Assembly (NCBI GenBank): GCA_030704615.1
Contig: CM060731.1
Coordinates: 65,018,756 to 65,082,755, forward strand
DNA from: Takakia lepidozioides
Lineage: Eukaryota; Streptophyta; Takakiopsida; Takakiales; Takakiaceae
Length of the DNA: 64,000 nucleotides
Direction of reading: 5' to 3'
Shown piece after piece: positions 11,600-22,640 of this stretch. The translations under genes and the position numbers were made by a program. The notes under the pieces were generated by a model. That model worked only from the letters and a program-made list of their open reading frames with translations. It made no database searches and was not told the origin of the DNA. Within the stretch, counting starts at the first letter, position 1, and the number at the start of each line of letters is the position of its first letter.

Positions 11600-12275
11600 T
11601 TTATAAAATGTCCGTATCACGTGCGTTCGCCGCCTAATAGAAAAACCCCTTGTATACGGGTCCTTGGATCATTTATACCCCCTCTGTACATACATTTTGA
11701 AGATTATAAAACCCCCTCCTGTAAATATATAGAAATTTGTAAATTTTAAAAAGTACCCCCTTATGTATGTATATTTCCCTTTTCAATAATTCAAAAATAC
11801 CCTCAAATATGTATATGTATATTTTTATATTATATCAAGTTTATTTATTTAAAAATAGAATAAAATCTAGTAAATTAATTAAAAAAATGTTTCCCTCAAT
11901 AAAACTTGCTGTGGAATCTCACTTTGAACAATAATCAGATGCAGAGAGGAAAAGGACATTGTCAATGCCCGATGTGCAAGAGGCATGAAGAAAGTTTCCA
12001 TTTTCTGATATACAGTCCTGGGTATTTTCATCAGAGAGTGACCCTCTTGAAGACCATCAAGACCTAGTCACTGCACCTTTGTTCATCAACTAGGACAGTT
12101 TCTGGACTTGTTCTACAGTTTTAACCTTCGCAAGGTCCAATTATTTTCAAAACCTACTGTTGAGAATTCCTCTCCAAAAAGAGATTTCGTGCGCCTTTGC
12201 TGCCACTGTTGGAGTCCAACCTGACTCGCAGCTGACAGAGTTCAATACATTCAATTAGGTGACAAACATTTCATT
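11600..12275. repeat. Left subterminal region with C-rich/TATGTATA repeats
   Basis: AT-rich DNA with repeated short blocks such as ACCCCCTCCTGTAAATATA, ACCCCCTCTGTACATACAT and ACCCCCTTATGTATGTATA between about 11690 and 11830. The same blocks recur at the right end (17183-17290). They are likely subterminal transposase-binding repeats. No gene is seen in the rest of the stretch. Confidence 0.5.
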
Positions 12276-14150
12276 TCACCAATACTCCCCACAAGAACAA
12301 ACACCATTTTGGAAGTGGTGAAAGCGGTTTGCATCCCGTACAACAATCTCTTGCTTAGCTATCTTTGAGATGAATTTGGTGGCTGTGTGGCAATCACCAC
12401 ACATCTGAAGATTCTTGATGATCCCCAAAGACATCCCAGAGGGTGTGTTGATAAGCCCAAAAACAATGGCCAGCTTCTCATTGTGTTGGCAAAGAGACGA
12501 TTCTTTAAGCTCTTCCTCAACATCATGCAATGCAAAGCACAGGCTTCACCCCTTCGCACATCATTTGCTCATAGGTCTCCAAAGCCTCCATCCAGCGCCC
12601 TTGCTGTGCATATCCTGCAATCATCGCACTCCATGACAGCACATCTCGTTCAGCCATACCGTCGAACACTCCCTTCATACATGTCCACGAGGGTATTGTT
12701 CATAATCACATTTGATACAATTGCAGATGTGACAATGTCACCATGGACCTCTTTGCCCTTTTCCAGAGCTAACAGGCTTGCACACGCATTGCAAATGTAC
12801 ACAAACGTGATGTGGTCGGGCTTCACCCCTTCCCCCATCATTTGATCATAGGTCTCCAAAGCCTCCATATCACGTCCCTGCTGTGCATACCCTGCAAGCA
12901 TCGCACTCCACGACACCACATCTCGTTCAGCCATGGAAACTCCCTTTGCATCTTTAATGCACCCACATTTGGCATACATGTCCATCAGGGGAGTGTTCAG
13001 AATGACATCTGGTACAATTCCAGCTTTGACAAAGTCACCATGGACCTCTTTCCCCTTTTCCAGAGCTCCCAGGCTTGCACACGCATTGCATCCTGCCAAC
13101 ATTATATTCCACGTGATCAAAGATTGTTGAGGCATTCTGTTGAACACTTGGTGAGCATCCATGATGCTCCCACACATAACATATATGTTGACAAGGGTGT
13201 TGAGTAGAAAAACATTTGGCGTGAATCCACTTTGGATGATGTGAGTATGCACCTATTTTCCAGCTTCCAGACCTTCCATCTTGATGCACTTAAGCAAGAG
13301 ACAGACATACATATCTGAATCTGGTGAAATGCCTTGTGATGTGGTTAGGCTTCACCCCGTCCCCCATCATTTGCTCATAGGTCTCCAAAGCCTCCATCCC
13401 GTGCCCCTGTTGTGCATACCCTGCAAGCATCACGTTCCACGACACCACATCTCGTTCAGCCAAAGTGTTGAAAACTCCCCTCACATCCTTAACGCACCCA
13501 CATTTGGCAAACATGTCCACAAGGGTAGTTTCAAGATGACATCTGGTACAATTCCAGCTTGCTCCCAGGCTTTCACACGCATTGCAAACACAAACAAATG
13601 TGGTTGGGCTTCACCGCTTTGCACATCATTTGCTCATATGTCTCCAAAATGTTCCTACCACACCTATGCTTGGTAAATCCTTTCAACATAATATTCCACG
13701 TGATCAAAGATCATTGAGGCATTTTGTTGAACACTTGGTGAGCATCCCTGATGTTCCGGCACTTAACATACAGGTTGACAAGGGTGTTGAGTAGAAAAAC
13801 ATTTGGCGTGAATCCACTTTGGATAATGTGAGGGTGCACCTGCTTGCCAGCTTCGAGACCTTCCATCTTGATGCACTTAAGCAAGAGACAGACATACATA
13901 TCTGAATCTGCTGAACTGCCTCTTTGTTTTAGAGTCTGTAGAGCCTCTGTCAGGCTGTCGCACAAAGTATCTTCACATGCCCAGAAGTGCCAGAGGAGGC
14001 ATTGTGGACTCCCTCTCTTGATTCTCTTTCAGAAGCTGTGGTCATGGTTGAGGTGCCTGATTTTATCAATTGTGTCGCTGCAGCTGCTGCCTTTAGTTGA
14101 CCATCTACTTTCTTGTAGCTATTGATCCGCAAGGAATCAGAAGTAATCTT
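12276..14150 (-). pseudogene. Decayed PPR-DYW relic (second OSB-PPR copy)
   Basis: On the minus strand the order is the same as in the 2004-4637 gene: N-terminal linker (SGTSTMTTASERESREGVHN, about 14050), PPR blocks and a DYW end at 12284-12530 ([39 protein letters not shown]). Several frameshifts, internal deletions (the E domain is missing between PPR and DYW) and a partial repeat of the N-terminal block at 13035-13310 make it non-functional. The last three residues are EYW rather than DYW. It lies inside the DNA transposon 11584-17325. Confidence 0.8.
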
Positions 14151-14900
14151 GTGTTTAAAATCGACCTCTTGGATGAATCGTGTTCCACAACACCACCTCG
14201 TTCAGCCATAGTGTTGAACACTCCCTCCGCATCCTCAGTGCTCCCACAATGGCATACATGTCCACAAGGGTATTGTTCATAATCACATCCGGTACAATTC
14301 CAGCTTTGGTGATGCAACCATGCACCTCTTTGCCCTTTTCCAGGGCTACAGGCTTGCACACGCACTGCAAACGCACACAAACATGATGTGGTCGAGCTTC
14401 ACCCCTTCCCCCATCATCTGCTTTCAGGTCTCCAAAGCCCCATCTCGCGCTCCTGCTCTGCACACCCTGCAAGCATCGCGTTCCACGACACGACATCTCA
14501 TTCACCCATAGTGTTGAACACTCCCTTGGCATCCTCAATGCTCCCACATTTGGCATACATGGCCACCATAGCAATGTTCAGGATGACATCTAGTACAATT
14601 GCAGATTTGATGATGTCACCAGGGATCTCTTTGCCCTTTTCCAGGGCTGCCATACGCACTGCAAACGCACACAAACGTTATGTCGGCGGCCTTCACCCCT
14701 TCCCCCATCATTTGCTCAAAGGTTGGAGCCTCCATCCCGCACCCCTGTTGTGCATACCCTGCAAGCATTGCACTCCACGACACCACATCTCGTCCAGCCA
14801 TAGAGTTGAACACTGATCCCTTGGCATCCTCGATGCACCCACATTTGGCATACATGTCCACCAGGGTAGGGGCAGTGTTCATAATGACATCTGGTAATCT
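14151..14900 (-). pseudogene. Extra PPR fragments, scrambled
   Basis: Further PPR-triplet pieces on the minus strand with stops (blocks like VHGCITKAGIVPDVIMNNTL and RDVVSWSAMLAGYAQQGCGM). They lie upstream of the N-terminal linker, where they do not belong in the intact gene order, so the cargo was internally duplicated or rearranged before or after capture. Confidence 0.65.
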
Positions 14901-15330
14901 GATAGGCATTCACCTTTTTGCCTCGGTTGTCCCACCATTGTCTGGGGTCAGAAAAATATTCATTCCACAGCTTCTCCTTGTCTCTGTTACCTGTTTCTAG
15001 ATACTTTCCTGTTGTCACATTGGCAGTATCATGTCAAAGTCATTCCAAACTACCCTAGATTCACTCAACCAATTAACTTGCAGAATTCAACATGAAAGTT
15101 TAGGGCCGATTCTGATAGGAAGAGACAACAGGGTGGAATGTGTTGAAGAAGGTGCCTTCATCAGCAGTGCCTGATTTTATCAATTGTGTTGCTGCTGCTA
15201 CGACTTCAAGTTGATTATCTACCCATACAGGTTTCTTATATCTATCCTTCCACAGGGAATCATCGGTAATCTGGAGCTTGAAATCTGGAGCTTGTCCTTG
15301 ACCTTGTGTCATGACCCGTGGAGGATTTGA
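14901..15330 (-). pseudogene. OSB-like PDF motif, two half-exons
   Basis: Minus strand: first half with KLWNEYFSDPRQWWDNRGKK at about 14920-14985, second half with PDFKLQITDDSLW and KKPVWVDNQL at 15200-15300. It is a copy of the PDF exon pair found at 4820-5320 and belongs to the cargo of the DNA transposon. Confidence 0.6.
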
Positions 15331-16035
15331 CCGACCATCAACCCAAAAGGACCTCTTGTGTGTGCTGCTTGTGTCTTGTAGTCATACTTCCCCTAAACAA
15401 TCCAACCCAGGCTATGACAATGACCAAAATACCAAGCCCAACCTGATGGCAAACCTCCCTCATTCAAAGCCTGATTTTCTGGCGAGTGTGACCACATGCA
15501 ACATTGTCAAATCCTAGAGAGCCTACTTGTAGAAGTCATGTGAACGAGCATTCATGCAGAAAAAAAGTTTATGAAGAGTCTACGGATGTGACGGACTCAG
15601 TGCTCTTTCTGCGCTTTAAGTGCAGGGGCGACAACAAGGTCGGCCATGCCATAATACTCCCAAGACTGTCGACCTGCCTGACCAGCTGTTCGTTGTCATT
15701 GCCTTCCTTCTCCACTCCACGGACCAGCGCATCCAAGGGTAAATTCAGTGTCTTCTGCACATGTGGTACATGTACAACACAATCGGAACTCGTACTCTCG
15801 AATATAAGGCAAACCAGTAGACCTGACTCTGTACACAATTGTCCGATTTGCAGACATTGCTTCCATATTGCCCTAGAGTGCACGGTGAATAATAGATTGC
15901 TTAGGCGTCAAGATGCTTATTCTAGGTATATGTACAGGTCATGAATGTGAGAATAACAAGAAATTCATGAAGTTAGACTTACAGCCAGCCAATCACCAAT
16001 GGCGCGCGATTCTGGAGGTCTTCCAGCTTTCTTGT
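15331..16035. other. Transposon interior without a recognised gene
   Basis: A 146-codon plus-strand frame (15504-15944) contains several Cys/His residues (FCTCGTC, NCPICRHCFH), but their spacing fits no zinc-finger family I can name and there is no supporting context. Not called as a gene. Confidence 0.35.
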
Positions 16036-16332
16036 TTACCTGCAAATTGAAAAGCACATGGAAGAAAAGGTCAGGTGTTTAACTAAGAGGAATTCTCTGG
16101 TGTTTATCGGAGAAGGAGAGAGCACCTGTTGAAGAGCAGCTTTGAACATGGTGCTGCTATTGGGGTTCCATGTAATGCCGTCAGATACCTGGGAGGTGCT
16201 TGCCAGTGGCTGGGAAGTTGCTCCTTCGCTCTTGACTGTGGTCAGCGTCTGAAGCAAGGCTGGAAATGGAGGCTTGGCATTTGTGCTGATGGTTTGGCTG
16301 GGAGCTGGCAAGTTGAGCATGTTCAAGAACAC
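16036..16332 (-). CDS. Ser/Pro-rich exon-like frame, function unknown
   Basis: A minus-strand segment (KPPFPALLQTLTTVKSEG ... ITWNPNSSTMFKAALQQ) preceded by a pyrimidine-rich stretch ending in AG at about 16312 and followed by a GT donor after CAACAG at about 16126. It therefore looks like a captured internal exon. The Ser/Thr/Pro-rich composition resembles the tail of a transcription factor, but I cannot assign a family. It lies between PDF fragments inside the DNA transposon. Confidence 0.3.
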   Translation of the reverse strand: MFLNMLNLPAPSQTISTNAKPPFPALLQTLTTVKSEGATSQPLASTSQVSDGITWNPNSSTMFKAALQQVLSPSPINTREFLLVKHLTFSSMCFSICR

Positions 16333-16469
16333 AGAGACAAAGATCAGAAAGCAAGGAAATCAGATTCTTAGTCTGAATTCTATACCTCAAAGACTCCTAA
16401 CTTGGATGTGACCACACATATTGATCCAGTATCCTGCTCCTGTACATAGGTCTGCAATTCTAGACAGAC

Positions 16470-16990
16470 GATTGCAAGTCGGATTGGTCTGTGAGAACCA
16501 CCACGGTGCAGCTGAGCAGGTAGAGATTGAAACACGGCCTGCTAAGACCAAGCTGACTCTCCCAAGAACCTTGTAAACATTAGGAAGAATACCAAATCAG
16601 GGTACTAACAGGAGGCAAGAGCCTGCATTTGCAGGATGGACAAACTTCTTTACATCGTACCTTAAGAAAACGCCACACTTTGCGATTGCAGTTGTCCCAC
16701 AAACGTGAAGGATATGCTCCGTGCTGCAAATTCAGGGCCGAGTCTGATGAGAGGGCAAAACAGGCTGAAATAGGTCGAAGAAGAAGGTTCCCTCACCACG
16801 TTGTCCTTGACATTGTGTCATGACCCATGGAGGATTTGACCTCCCATCAGCCCAAAAGGACCTCTCTTCTGTGTGCTGCTGGTGTCTGTAGTCAAGTAAT
16901 GTCAGATTGGTCTTTGAGAACCACCACGGTGCAGCTGAGCAGGCAAAGATTGAAACGACCTGCTAAGACCAAGCTGACTCTCCCAAGAAC
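16470..16990 (-). pseudogene. Further OSB-like PDF fragments
   Basis: Sequence matching 6740-7060 and 44000-44350: the second-half exon (KRSFWVDGRSIPPWV-like, about 16800-16870) and upstream intron blocks, partly duplicated at 16480-16600 and 16900-16990. Frames are broken. These are the 5' remains of the second OSB-PPR copy. Confidence 0.55.
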
Positions 16991-17100
16991 GCGGGAGAGG
17001 AGGGGAGAGGAGAGGCGAGGAGAGGAGGGGAGGAAAAAGAGAGCCCACGGTAGGGAAGGGGAGAAAGATCGCGGGGAGAAAAAAAGGAAAAAAAACAAAC
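16990..17100 (+). repeat. GA-rich low-complexity tract
   Basis: A purine-rich run of GGGAGAGGAGGGGAGAGGAG-type units followed by A-rich DNA. The apparent Arg/Glu/Lys-rich peptide in it is a composition artefact. Confidence 0.6.
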
Positions 17101-17107
17101 AAAAAGA

Positions 17108-17175
17108 ATGATCCCGTGATTTAATCCCGCGGTGTATCACGACCCAAATAACGTCCTTACCACTAGACTACCCTT
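17108..17175 (-). repeat. tRNA-like segment, possible SINE head
   Basis: The minus strand reads GTAGTCTAGTGGTAAGGACG, close to the 5' half of plant tRNA-Glu/Asp with a box-A-like TAGTCTAGTGG. About 35 bases later a weak box-B-like element follows (GGGATTAAATCACGGGAT). No cloverleaf closes cleanly, so it is not called a tRNA gene. On the minus strand it is followed by a T/C-rich tail. Confidence 0.3.
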
Positions 17176-17182
17176 TAAAACT

Positions 17183-17309
17183 TAACAACCCCCTCCTGTA
17201 ATATTATATTTAAGGTGTTTTAAACCCCCCCATGTATGTATAATGCTGTACATGGGGGGGTTTAAAATACCCCCTCCTGTGCACGCACGTGGCTGGTACA
17301 TACTGGCTG
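17183..17309. repeat. Right subterminal C-rich/TATGTATA repeats
   Basis: Repeated blocks ACCCCCTCCTGTAATATTA, ACCCCCCCATGTATGTATA, an inverted copy TGTACATGGGGGGGTTT and ACCCCCTCCTGTGCACG. They match the left-end blocks near 11690-11830. Confidence 0.5.
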
Positions 17310-17325
17310 GAGTGCACCCCCCAGG

Positions 17326-18061
17326 AAGACGACTATCATTGGGACAAAGAACTCCTAGCTTTGAATCACTGTTTGGAAGACAAACACCAACACCATTCCA
17401 GCCAGCAGCAGCGGGACCATCCCAGTTTGGGCAACCAGTTGCACCAGTTGCACCGATGGCTTTAGCAGCAAACAAAACCAGATCACCATTTCATTTATAT
17501 GATGGGAAATCTGATCCAGATATCCATCTTAATCAATTTGAAAACATGTGCACCATTTACAATGAAGCAACAGACCAAGAGAAGATCCGACTATTTCCTT
17601 GTTCAATGGCCCGGAAAGGCATTGAATGGTTGGCAACCTTCCCAGCCAATCACTTTGCGAATTGGGCGGATATGAGAGCCGCGTTTCAAGAAAGATATAG
17701 ATCCAACAAATCCACGTCTGAAATCTTCACATGATTACAGATTCTGAGACAGAAAAAGAAAGAATTGGTAGTCGACTACCTGGAGAGAATGAAGACTCTG
17801 ATCAGGAAGCTACCTCAAGCACTAGGGGATGATTTGCAAAAATCATGGTTCATCAATGGACTTCATCCTGAATACGTAACCATGGTTACAGTCATGCCTA
17901 ACAACACTTTGGCTGAAGCAGTAGGGACTGCAAAGAAGTTGGAATTGGGATTCCATCAGAGCAGATGCAAAGATTCCAAGGATCCCTTGGAAGAAGAAGA
18001 CTCTGATGATGAAGAAAAGCCCAAGCAAAAGAAGAAAGAAGTGATTGACAAAACCACTTAA
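17326..18061 (+). pseudogene. gypsy gag, capsid region
   Basis: Continuation of gag after the inserted transposon. The frame to 17734 contains a capsid-like core (FHLYDGKSDPDIHLNQFENM, GIEWLATFPANHFANWADMR) and ends in a stop after TSEIFT. It resumes at 17765 (VDYLERMKTLIRKLP) and ends in an acidic/basic linker. The stop at about 17734 breaks the frame. Structural protein of a Ty3/gypsy retrotransposon; no host role. Confidence 0.7.
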
Positions 18062-19697
18062 TTTGGATCAGAAGATAGCAGAGGCTATGAAGAATTTTAA
18101 AGATGAAGGGCCACAAAAGGCAACATGGTGTCACAAATGCGGGACTGCAGGACACCTGGCAACGGAATGCCATATGAAGGACAAATACTGTGATATTTGT
18201 CATATGAACAATCATAATACCAGCCATTGTATTTACAACCAACGGGCCAAGAAGACTGGGTACACACGAGAGGTGGGGGTACACCAAGTTCAAATCCGAC
18301 GGGGAGGATCGGACGAACCAAGACGATACAATATGGGTAATCGTTATCAGAGGCCACGAGATGAATATCCACCAAGGGATAGGGAACATCAACCCAGAAA
18401 CAAAGAAAGCACGAGATGCCACAATTGCAAGAAAGAAGGGCACTGGAAACATGAATGCCAGTTGCGAATCAAGCATGAGGCAGAAGTGGGAAATATGGAA
18501 GCCGGACCAAGTGTAGTCGTAAGTGTGGTAACCTCTGTAGTGGATACCCTTGCGGTAACCCGAACTCAGGCCGAGAAACAGAAACCTCCAGATAAGGAGA
18601 TCAAAGAAGAACGGAAACAATATCCAGAAAGTGCAGCATGGCAGGAGGAAAAGAGCTTACACCAGGAGGTAAGTAAAGCCATAGCTCAAATGCAAGAGGG
18701 GACTCATATACCTTCTGGAGAGCCAACTCCAGATAAGCAAATCAGACCAACGATGAAGACCACGAATACAACCACGGAAACAGAATTGGCCGAAGTAATC
18801 TGCCAGACCAAGACCCAAATTACCATTGGACAATTATTAAAAATTGCTCCACACTGCAAAAAAACTTTGTTCCGGGCAATCGAGGCATTGACCCCCACAC
18901 CAAAACAAAAACCAACACCAGAAGTTTACACGATTAAACCCACAACTATACGACAAACTCTCGATTACGACGAAACAATACCCGTAATACAAGTACGTAT
19001 TGGACGGAAGATGGTAACGGATGTACTCATCGATGGAAGATCCAGAGTGAATATCATGACAGAAAATATGAAAAAGTCACTAGGATTGGGGCACATGGAA
19101 CCCGCTCCATTCACAGTACGAATGGCTGATCAACGAAAAGTGCAGCCATTGGGGATCATCAGACGACTTGCAATAGAAGTAGCAGGACTGGTATACGAAG
19201 TATCAGTAACCATTCTCAGAATGGAGGATGTGGCAGAAGGATATTCGCTACTACTTGGCCGACCATGGTTAACACAAGCCCAATCACACCACGATTGGGG
19301 AAGTCAGACTCTCACAATAAAAAAGGGAGCAGAACAAAGCACCATCACTACCAAGCAACGAAGTACTATTCCACGAGAGAAACGACCTTATATAGTGGAA
19401 GAGTATGATTGGTCCAGTGGACTGTCGGATGAAGAAGAAGCCACAGTATACGCAGCACATCCACAATTGGAACCTATTGGGCAACTAGTGGTCAAGCATA
19501 CCACAACAGTAGGATGTCACATGGTGAACACCCAAGGAGAACCAAATACTTCGAGAACGGAAGGTTCAGAGGAAGAAGCGATGGACACACCTCAACACCC
19601 TGCCCGTTCTATCAAGAAAGGGAAGAAGACATTCAAATCAGTGAAGTACCTACCACAATTGCAACCATCGGACAAGAAATTGCAGGATGGACAGTAA
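18045..19697 (+). pseudogene. gypsy gag C-terminus with zinc knuckles, and protease
   Basis: A 550-codon frame. Residues about 25-75 hold CHKCGTAGHLATEC and YCDICHMNNHNTSHC; at about 127 there is CHNCKKEGHWKHEC. These are CCHC-type nucleocapsid knuckles. At about residue 325 the retropepsin-like region reads TDVLIDGRSRVNIM with following GRPWL, so the catalytic D-T/S-G triad is DGR here and the protease is probably inactive. The frame shifts to 19514-19921 at its end. A two-knuckle gag of this type recalls the Tat/Athila side of plant gypsy elements (inference). Confidence 0.7.
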
Positions 19698-20707
19698 CGG
19701 AAGAAACTCAATTGATTCAAGTGAATCTGGGAACAGTGGAAGAACCACAAATAATACGAGTAAGTGCAGGTCTTGAAGAAACATTTCTACAAGAAGCTAC
19801 TGCATTATTCACTAAATACAAGGATGTATTTGCCTGGAACTACAAAGATTTGAAGGGTATACCTTCTAATATCTGTCAACACCGAATTGAATTGGAAGTT
19901 GACACAAAACCAATTCGTTAGAACCGTTACAGAATGAACCCCAACTATGCAACTAAAGTTTGGGAAGAAATCAAGAAGTTATTGGATGCAGGATTCATAT
20001 ACCCAGTAGAGACACCACAATGGTTATCACCCATTGTGATAGTACCCAAGAAAAATGGAAAACTACGAGTGTGTGTGGACTACCGCAAGTTAAACGCAGG
20101 AACCAAGAAAGACCCTTTTCCACTACCTTTCACTGAAATAGTGTTGGACACAGTGGCTGGACATGAGATGTACTCATTCATGGATGGGTTTAGTGGATAC
20201 AACCAGGTACAGATGGCAGAAGAAGACCGAGAAAAGACTGCATTCATCACTGAATGGGGAGCATATGCTTACAAAGTCATGCCATTTGGACTTTGCAATG
20301 CACCAGCCACATTTCAACGAGTAGTATCTGAGATATTCAAGAACTATCTCAATGATTTTATGCAGGTATTTTTGGATGATTTCAGTGTCTTCGGACAGAA
20401 AACCAAACATTTGGCACAGTTAAAACTTTGCCTACAAGCCTGCAGAAACAATGGAGTAAGTCTCAACCCGGGAAAATGTACATTCTGTGTGAATTCAGGA
20501 TTATTATTGGGACACATTGTGTGCCAACAGGGAATTCCAGTAGATCCAAAGAAAGTGGAGGTTATCCAGAAAATACCACCACCAGAAAATCCCAAGAAAC
20601 TCAAGAGATTTCTGGGACAGACGAGCTATTATAGAAGGTACATGGACAAATATGCTCACAGAGCGGCGCCAGTCTATAGACTACTGAAGCAAGATGCCGA
20701 ATATTGA
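19514..20707 (+). pseudogene. gypsy reverse transcriptase
   Basis: The frame 19514-19921 (linker, DVFAWNYKDLKGIPSNICQH) ends in a TAG at 19919. RT continues at 19934-20707 with VVIVPKKNGKLRVCVDYRKL-like blocks, YSFMDGFSGYNQVQM, VMPFGLCNAPATFQR and the active-site line QVFLDDFSVFG. The box is therefore FLDD, an accepted variant of YxDD. The frame stops after KQDAEY at 20707. The part 3' of this is RNase H. Stops at both ends show decay. Confidence 0.8.
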
Positions 20708-22006
20708 TGGTCTCCAGCTTGCCAGGAATCATTTGATTCACTAAAAAAGGCACTCACAGCAGCGCCAATTCTGATAAATCCAAGATGGGATTTACCATTT
20801 CATGTACACAGTGATGCATCAGGCATTGCTTTGGGAGCGGTTCTAGCTCAGAATGTGACAGGCACAATAGATTCACCAATCTATTATGCAAGCAGGTTAC
20901 TAACAACAGCCGAAAAGAATTATAGCACCACAGAAAGGGAAACATTGGCAATGATTTATGTTGTTCAAAAATTTCGGCATTATTTACTTGGCAATCAATT
21001 TAAGTTTCTTGTGGATCATCAGGCTCTAGTTCATTTAGCAAATCGACCACTAGCTAATGGCAGGGTTGCTCGATGGTTATTATTTCTTCATGAGTATGAC
21101 TTTGAAGTTGTTCATAAACTAGGGAGATTACATGTTATAGCAAATCATCTGTCAAGGATTACTACAGGAGAACCAGCCACGGGGGTAGAGGATCAACTTC
21201 CCGATGCATTTCTGTTTGCTGTTCAACCAGAAGCACCAGATGAAGAGACAGATCCTATAAATGCTTTGGGAATGTTTCAAGGAGACTATGACCTTCCAGA
21301 TGCTCTCAAACTCATGGACGACACGGATGAAGAAGAGGATTCATCCGATGAAGATGAACCTCTTGATGAAGGACTTATTATTGAAGAAGAGCCAGATCCA
21401 GAAGAAGAAGACGACAAGGAAAACAAAGAAACAAACAATCAAGAATTGGCCAATATCAGTATTGGAGCTTATACAGTCACAAAAGAAGAATCAGAAGATA
21501 TTCAGGATCAAGATCAAGATGATTGGCAATGGCCAATCAAATACTATCTGAACACAGAGAAATTTCCTGAAGATTACACCAAAGATGACAGGAGGAAGCT
21601 TTCAATGGAAAGCAAGCCATACACATTAATCAAAGGGATTCTGTACAAAAGAGGAATTGACTCCATAATGAGAAGATGTGTAAACAAAGACCAAGCCAAA
21701 ACAGTAATGCAAGAACTACACGCAGGAATTGCAGGAGGACACTTCAGTTCGGATCTGACAACAAAGAAAATATTACTAGCAGGCTACTGGTGGCCTACTA
21801 TATTTGGAGATACCTATGAACACTGTCAACAGTGTGATGTCTGTCAGAGGATGGGACCAGTAGAACGAACAGGGAAAGGGACTCTACACCCAATACTACC
21901 AACAGAACCATTTCAGCGCTGGGGGCTAGACTTTGTGGGACCCATTAAACCTCCAGCAAGGTACACACAAAACCAATACATCCTCACAGCCACTGGTAGT
22001 GTATGA
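20708..22006 (+). pseudogene. gypsy RNase H and integrase zinc-binding region
   Basis: RNase H with FHVHSDASGIALGAVLAQ, ETLAMIYVVQKFRHYLLG, FKFLVDHQALVHL and the closing VIANHLSRI. A long acidic linker (residues about 150-240) follows. The integrase zinc-binding region comes next (LHAGIAGGHFSSDLTTKKIL, YEHCQQCDVCQRMG) and the start of the catalytic core (RWGLDFVGPIKP). The frame ends at 22006 by frameshift. Confidence 0.75.
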
Positions 22007-22137
22007 AAACATCATCACACGATTTGGTTGCCCACTGGAATTTGTCAGTGACCAGGGATCACATTTCATAAATGATGCCATAAAATGCTTGACGGAGGAG
22101 TTCATGATTGTACATCACAAGAGTACTGCTTACTATG
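21933..22137 (+). pseudogene. gypsy integrase core fragment, truncated
   Basis: Continuation of the integrase core (ENIITRFGCPLEFVSDQGSH, HKSTAYY). It is cut at about 22137, where a different repeated unit (22138 onward, also at 44728) begins. The C-terminus of integrase and the 3' LTR are absent from the window. Confidence 0.7.
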
Positions 22138-22640
22138 CAGACCTACCACCCAGGCCCATGTCATCAGCCATCAACCCACCTGCCTTCCCCTGAGGCTCGC
22201 CCTGTTTATATCCTCTCCAGGGCTCTGAATCTGGGCAATCGATATGGGATAATCGAACCTCAATCATTTTGCGCCACGTAGCGGCGAGAATCCGCCACAC
22301 CTGCTTTTAACGCCAGTGAACGGGCCACGTTGGCCGACTCTGCCTTGTGCGCGGCCATAGGGCTCGCCCAAAGGCTGCTTACAGGCAGAATCGGCCAAAC
22401 ACGGCCCGTTCTCTAGTATGTTCAGGAAGGGAGGCCTGAGCAGGCAAAAGCGCCGGGCACAGGAGCAGAATTGGGTCTCAAAGAGCCACCCAGGCTGCCG
22501 CGGGCGGGCCGCCTAGGAGGCAGGTTGGGCGCCTATGGTAACTAGTAACTACCGCCTATGCTTTTATTAATGAAACCTTGGTAAGATAATTAATGTTTAC
22601 TACTACTCCGATTATTTACTGTGGTTGCAGATTAAGGTTA
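22138..22640. repeat. Duplicated unit, GC-rich inverted-repeat part (copy 1)
   Basis: Nearly identical to 44728-45240. It contains inverted repeats around GAACGGGCC ... GGCCCGTTC (about 22318-22415) and the right arm of the 26-bp inverted repeat described at 44619-44903 (about 22288-22313). No gene seen. Confidence 0.6.

Larger units (their letters stand above)
11584..17325. mobile_element. 5.74-kb DNA transposon carrying an OSB-PPR fragment, inserted in gypsy gag
   Basis: Perfect 16-bp terminal inverted repeats: CCTGGGGGGTGCACTC at 11584-11599 and its reverse complement at 17310-17325. They are flanked by a perfect 8-bp target duplication AAGACGAC (11576-11583 and 17326-17333). Removing the element rejoins the gag frame. 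The 8-bp duplication suggests a hAT-like superfamily (inference). No transposase was found inside. The cargo is a decayed PPR-DYW plus PDF-motif locus, a Ser/Pro-rich exon-like frame and a GA-rich stretch, so this is a non-autonomous, gene-carrying (Pack-type) element. Confidence 0.8.

Noticed and set aside
15504-15944. RING/zinc-finger protein (FCTCGTC ... NCPICRHCFH)
   Set aside because: Cys/His spacing fits no family, there is no other domain, and the frame lies in scrambled transposon DNA.
16827-17111. Arg/Glu/Lys-rich 94-codon protein
   Set aside because: It is the translation of a GA-rich low-complexity tract.
17108-17175. Functional tRNA gene
   Set aside because: No closed cloverleaf and only a weak box B.
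17898-18620. 240-codon minus-strand frame opposite gypsy gag
   Set aside because: Shadow of the gag zinc-knuckle frame on the other strand.
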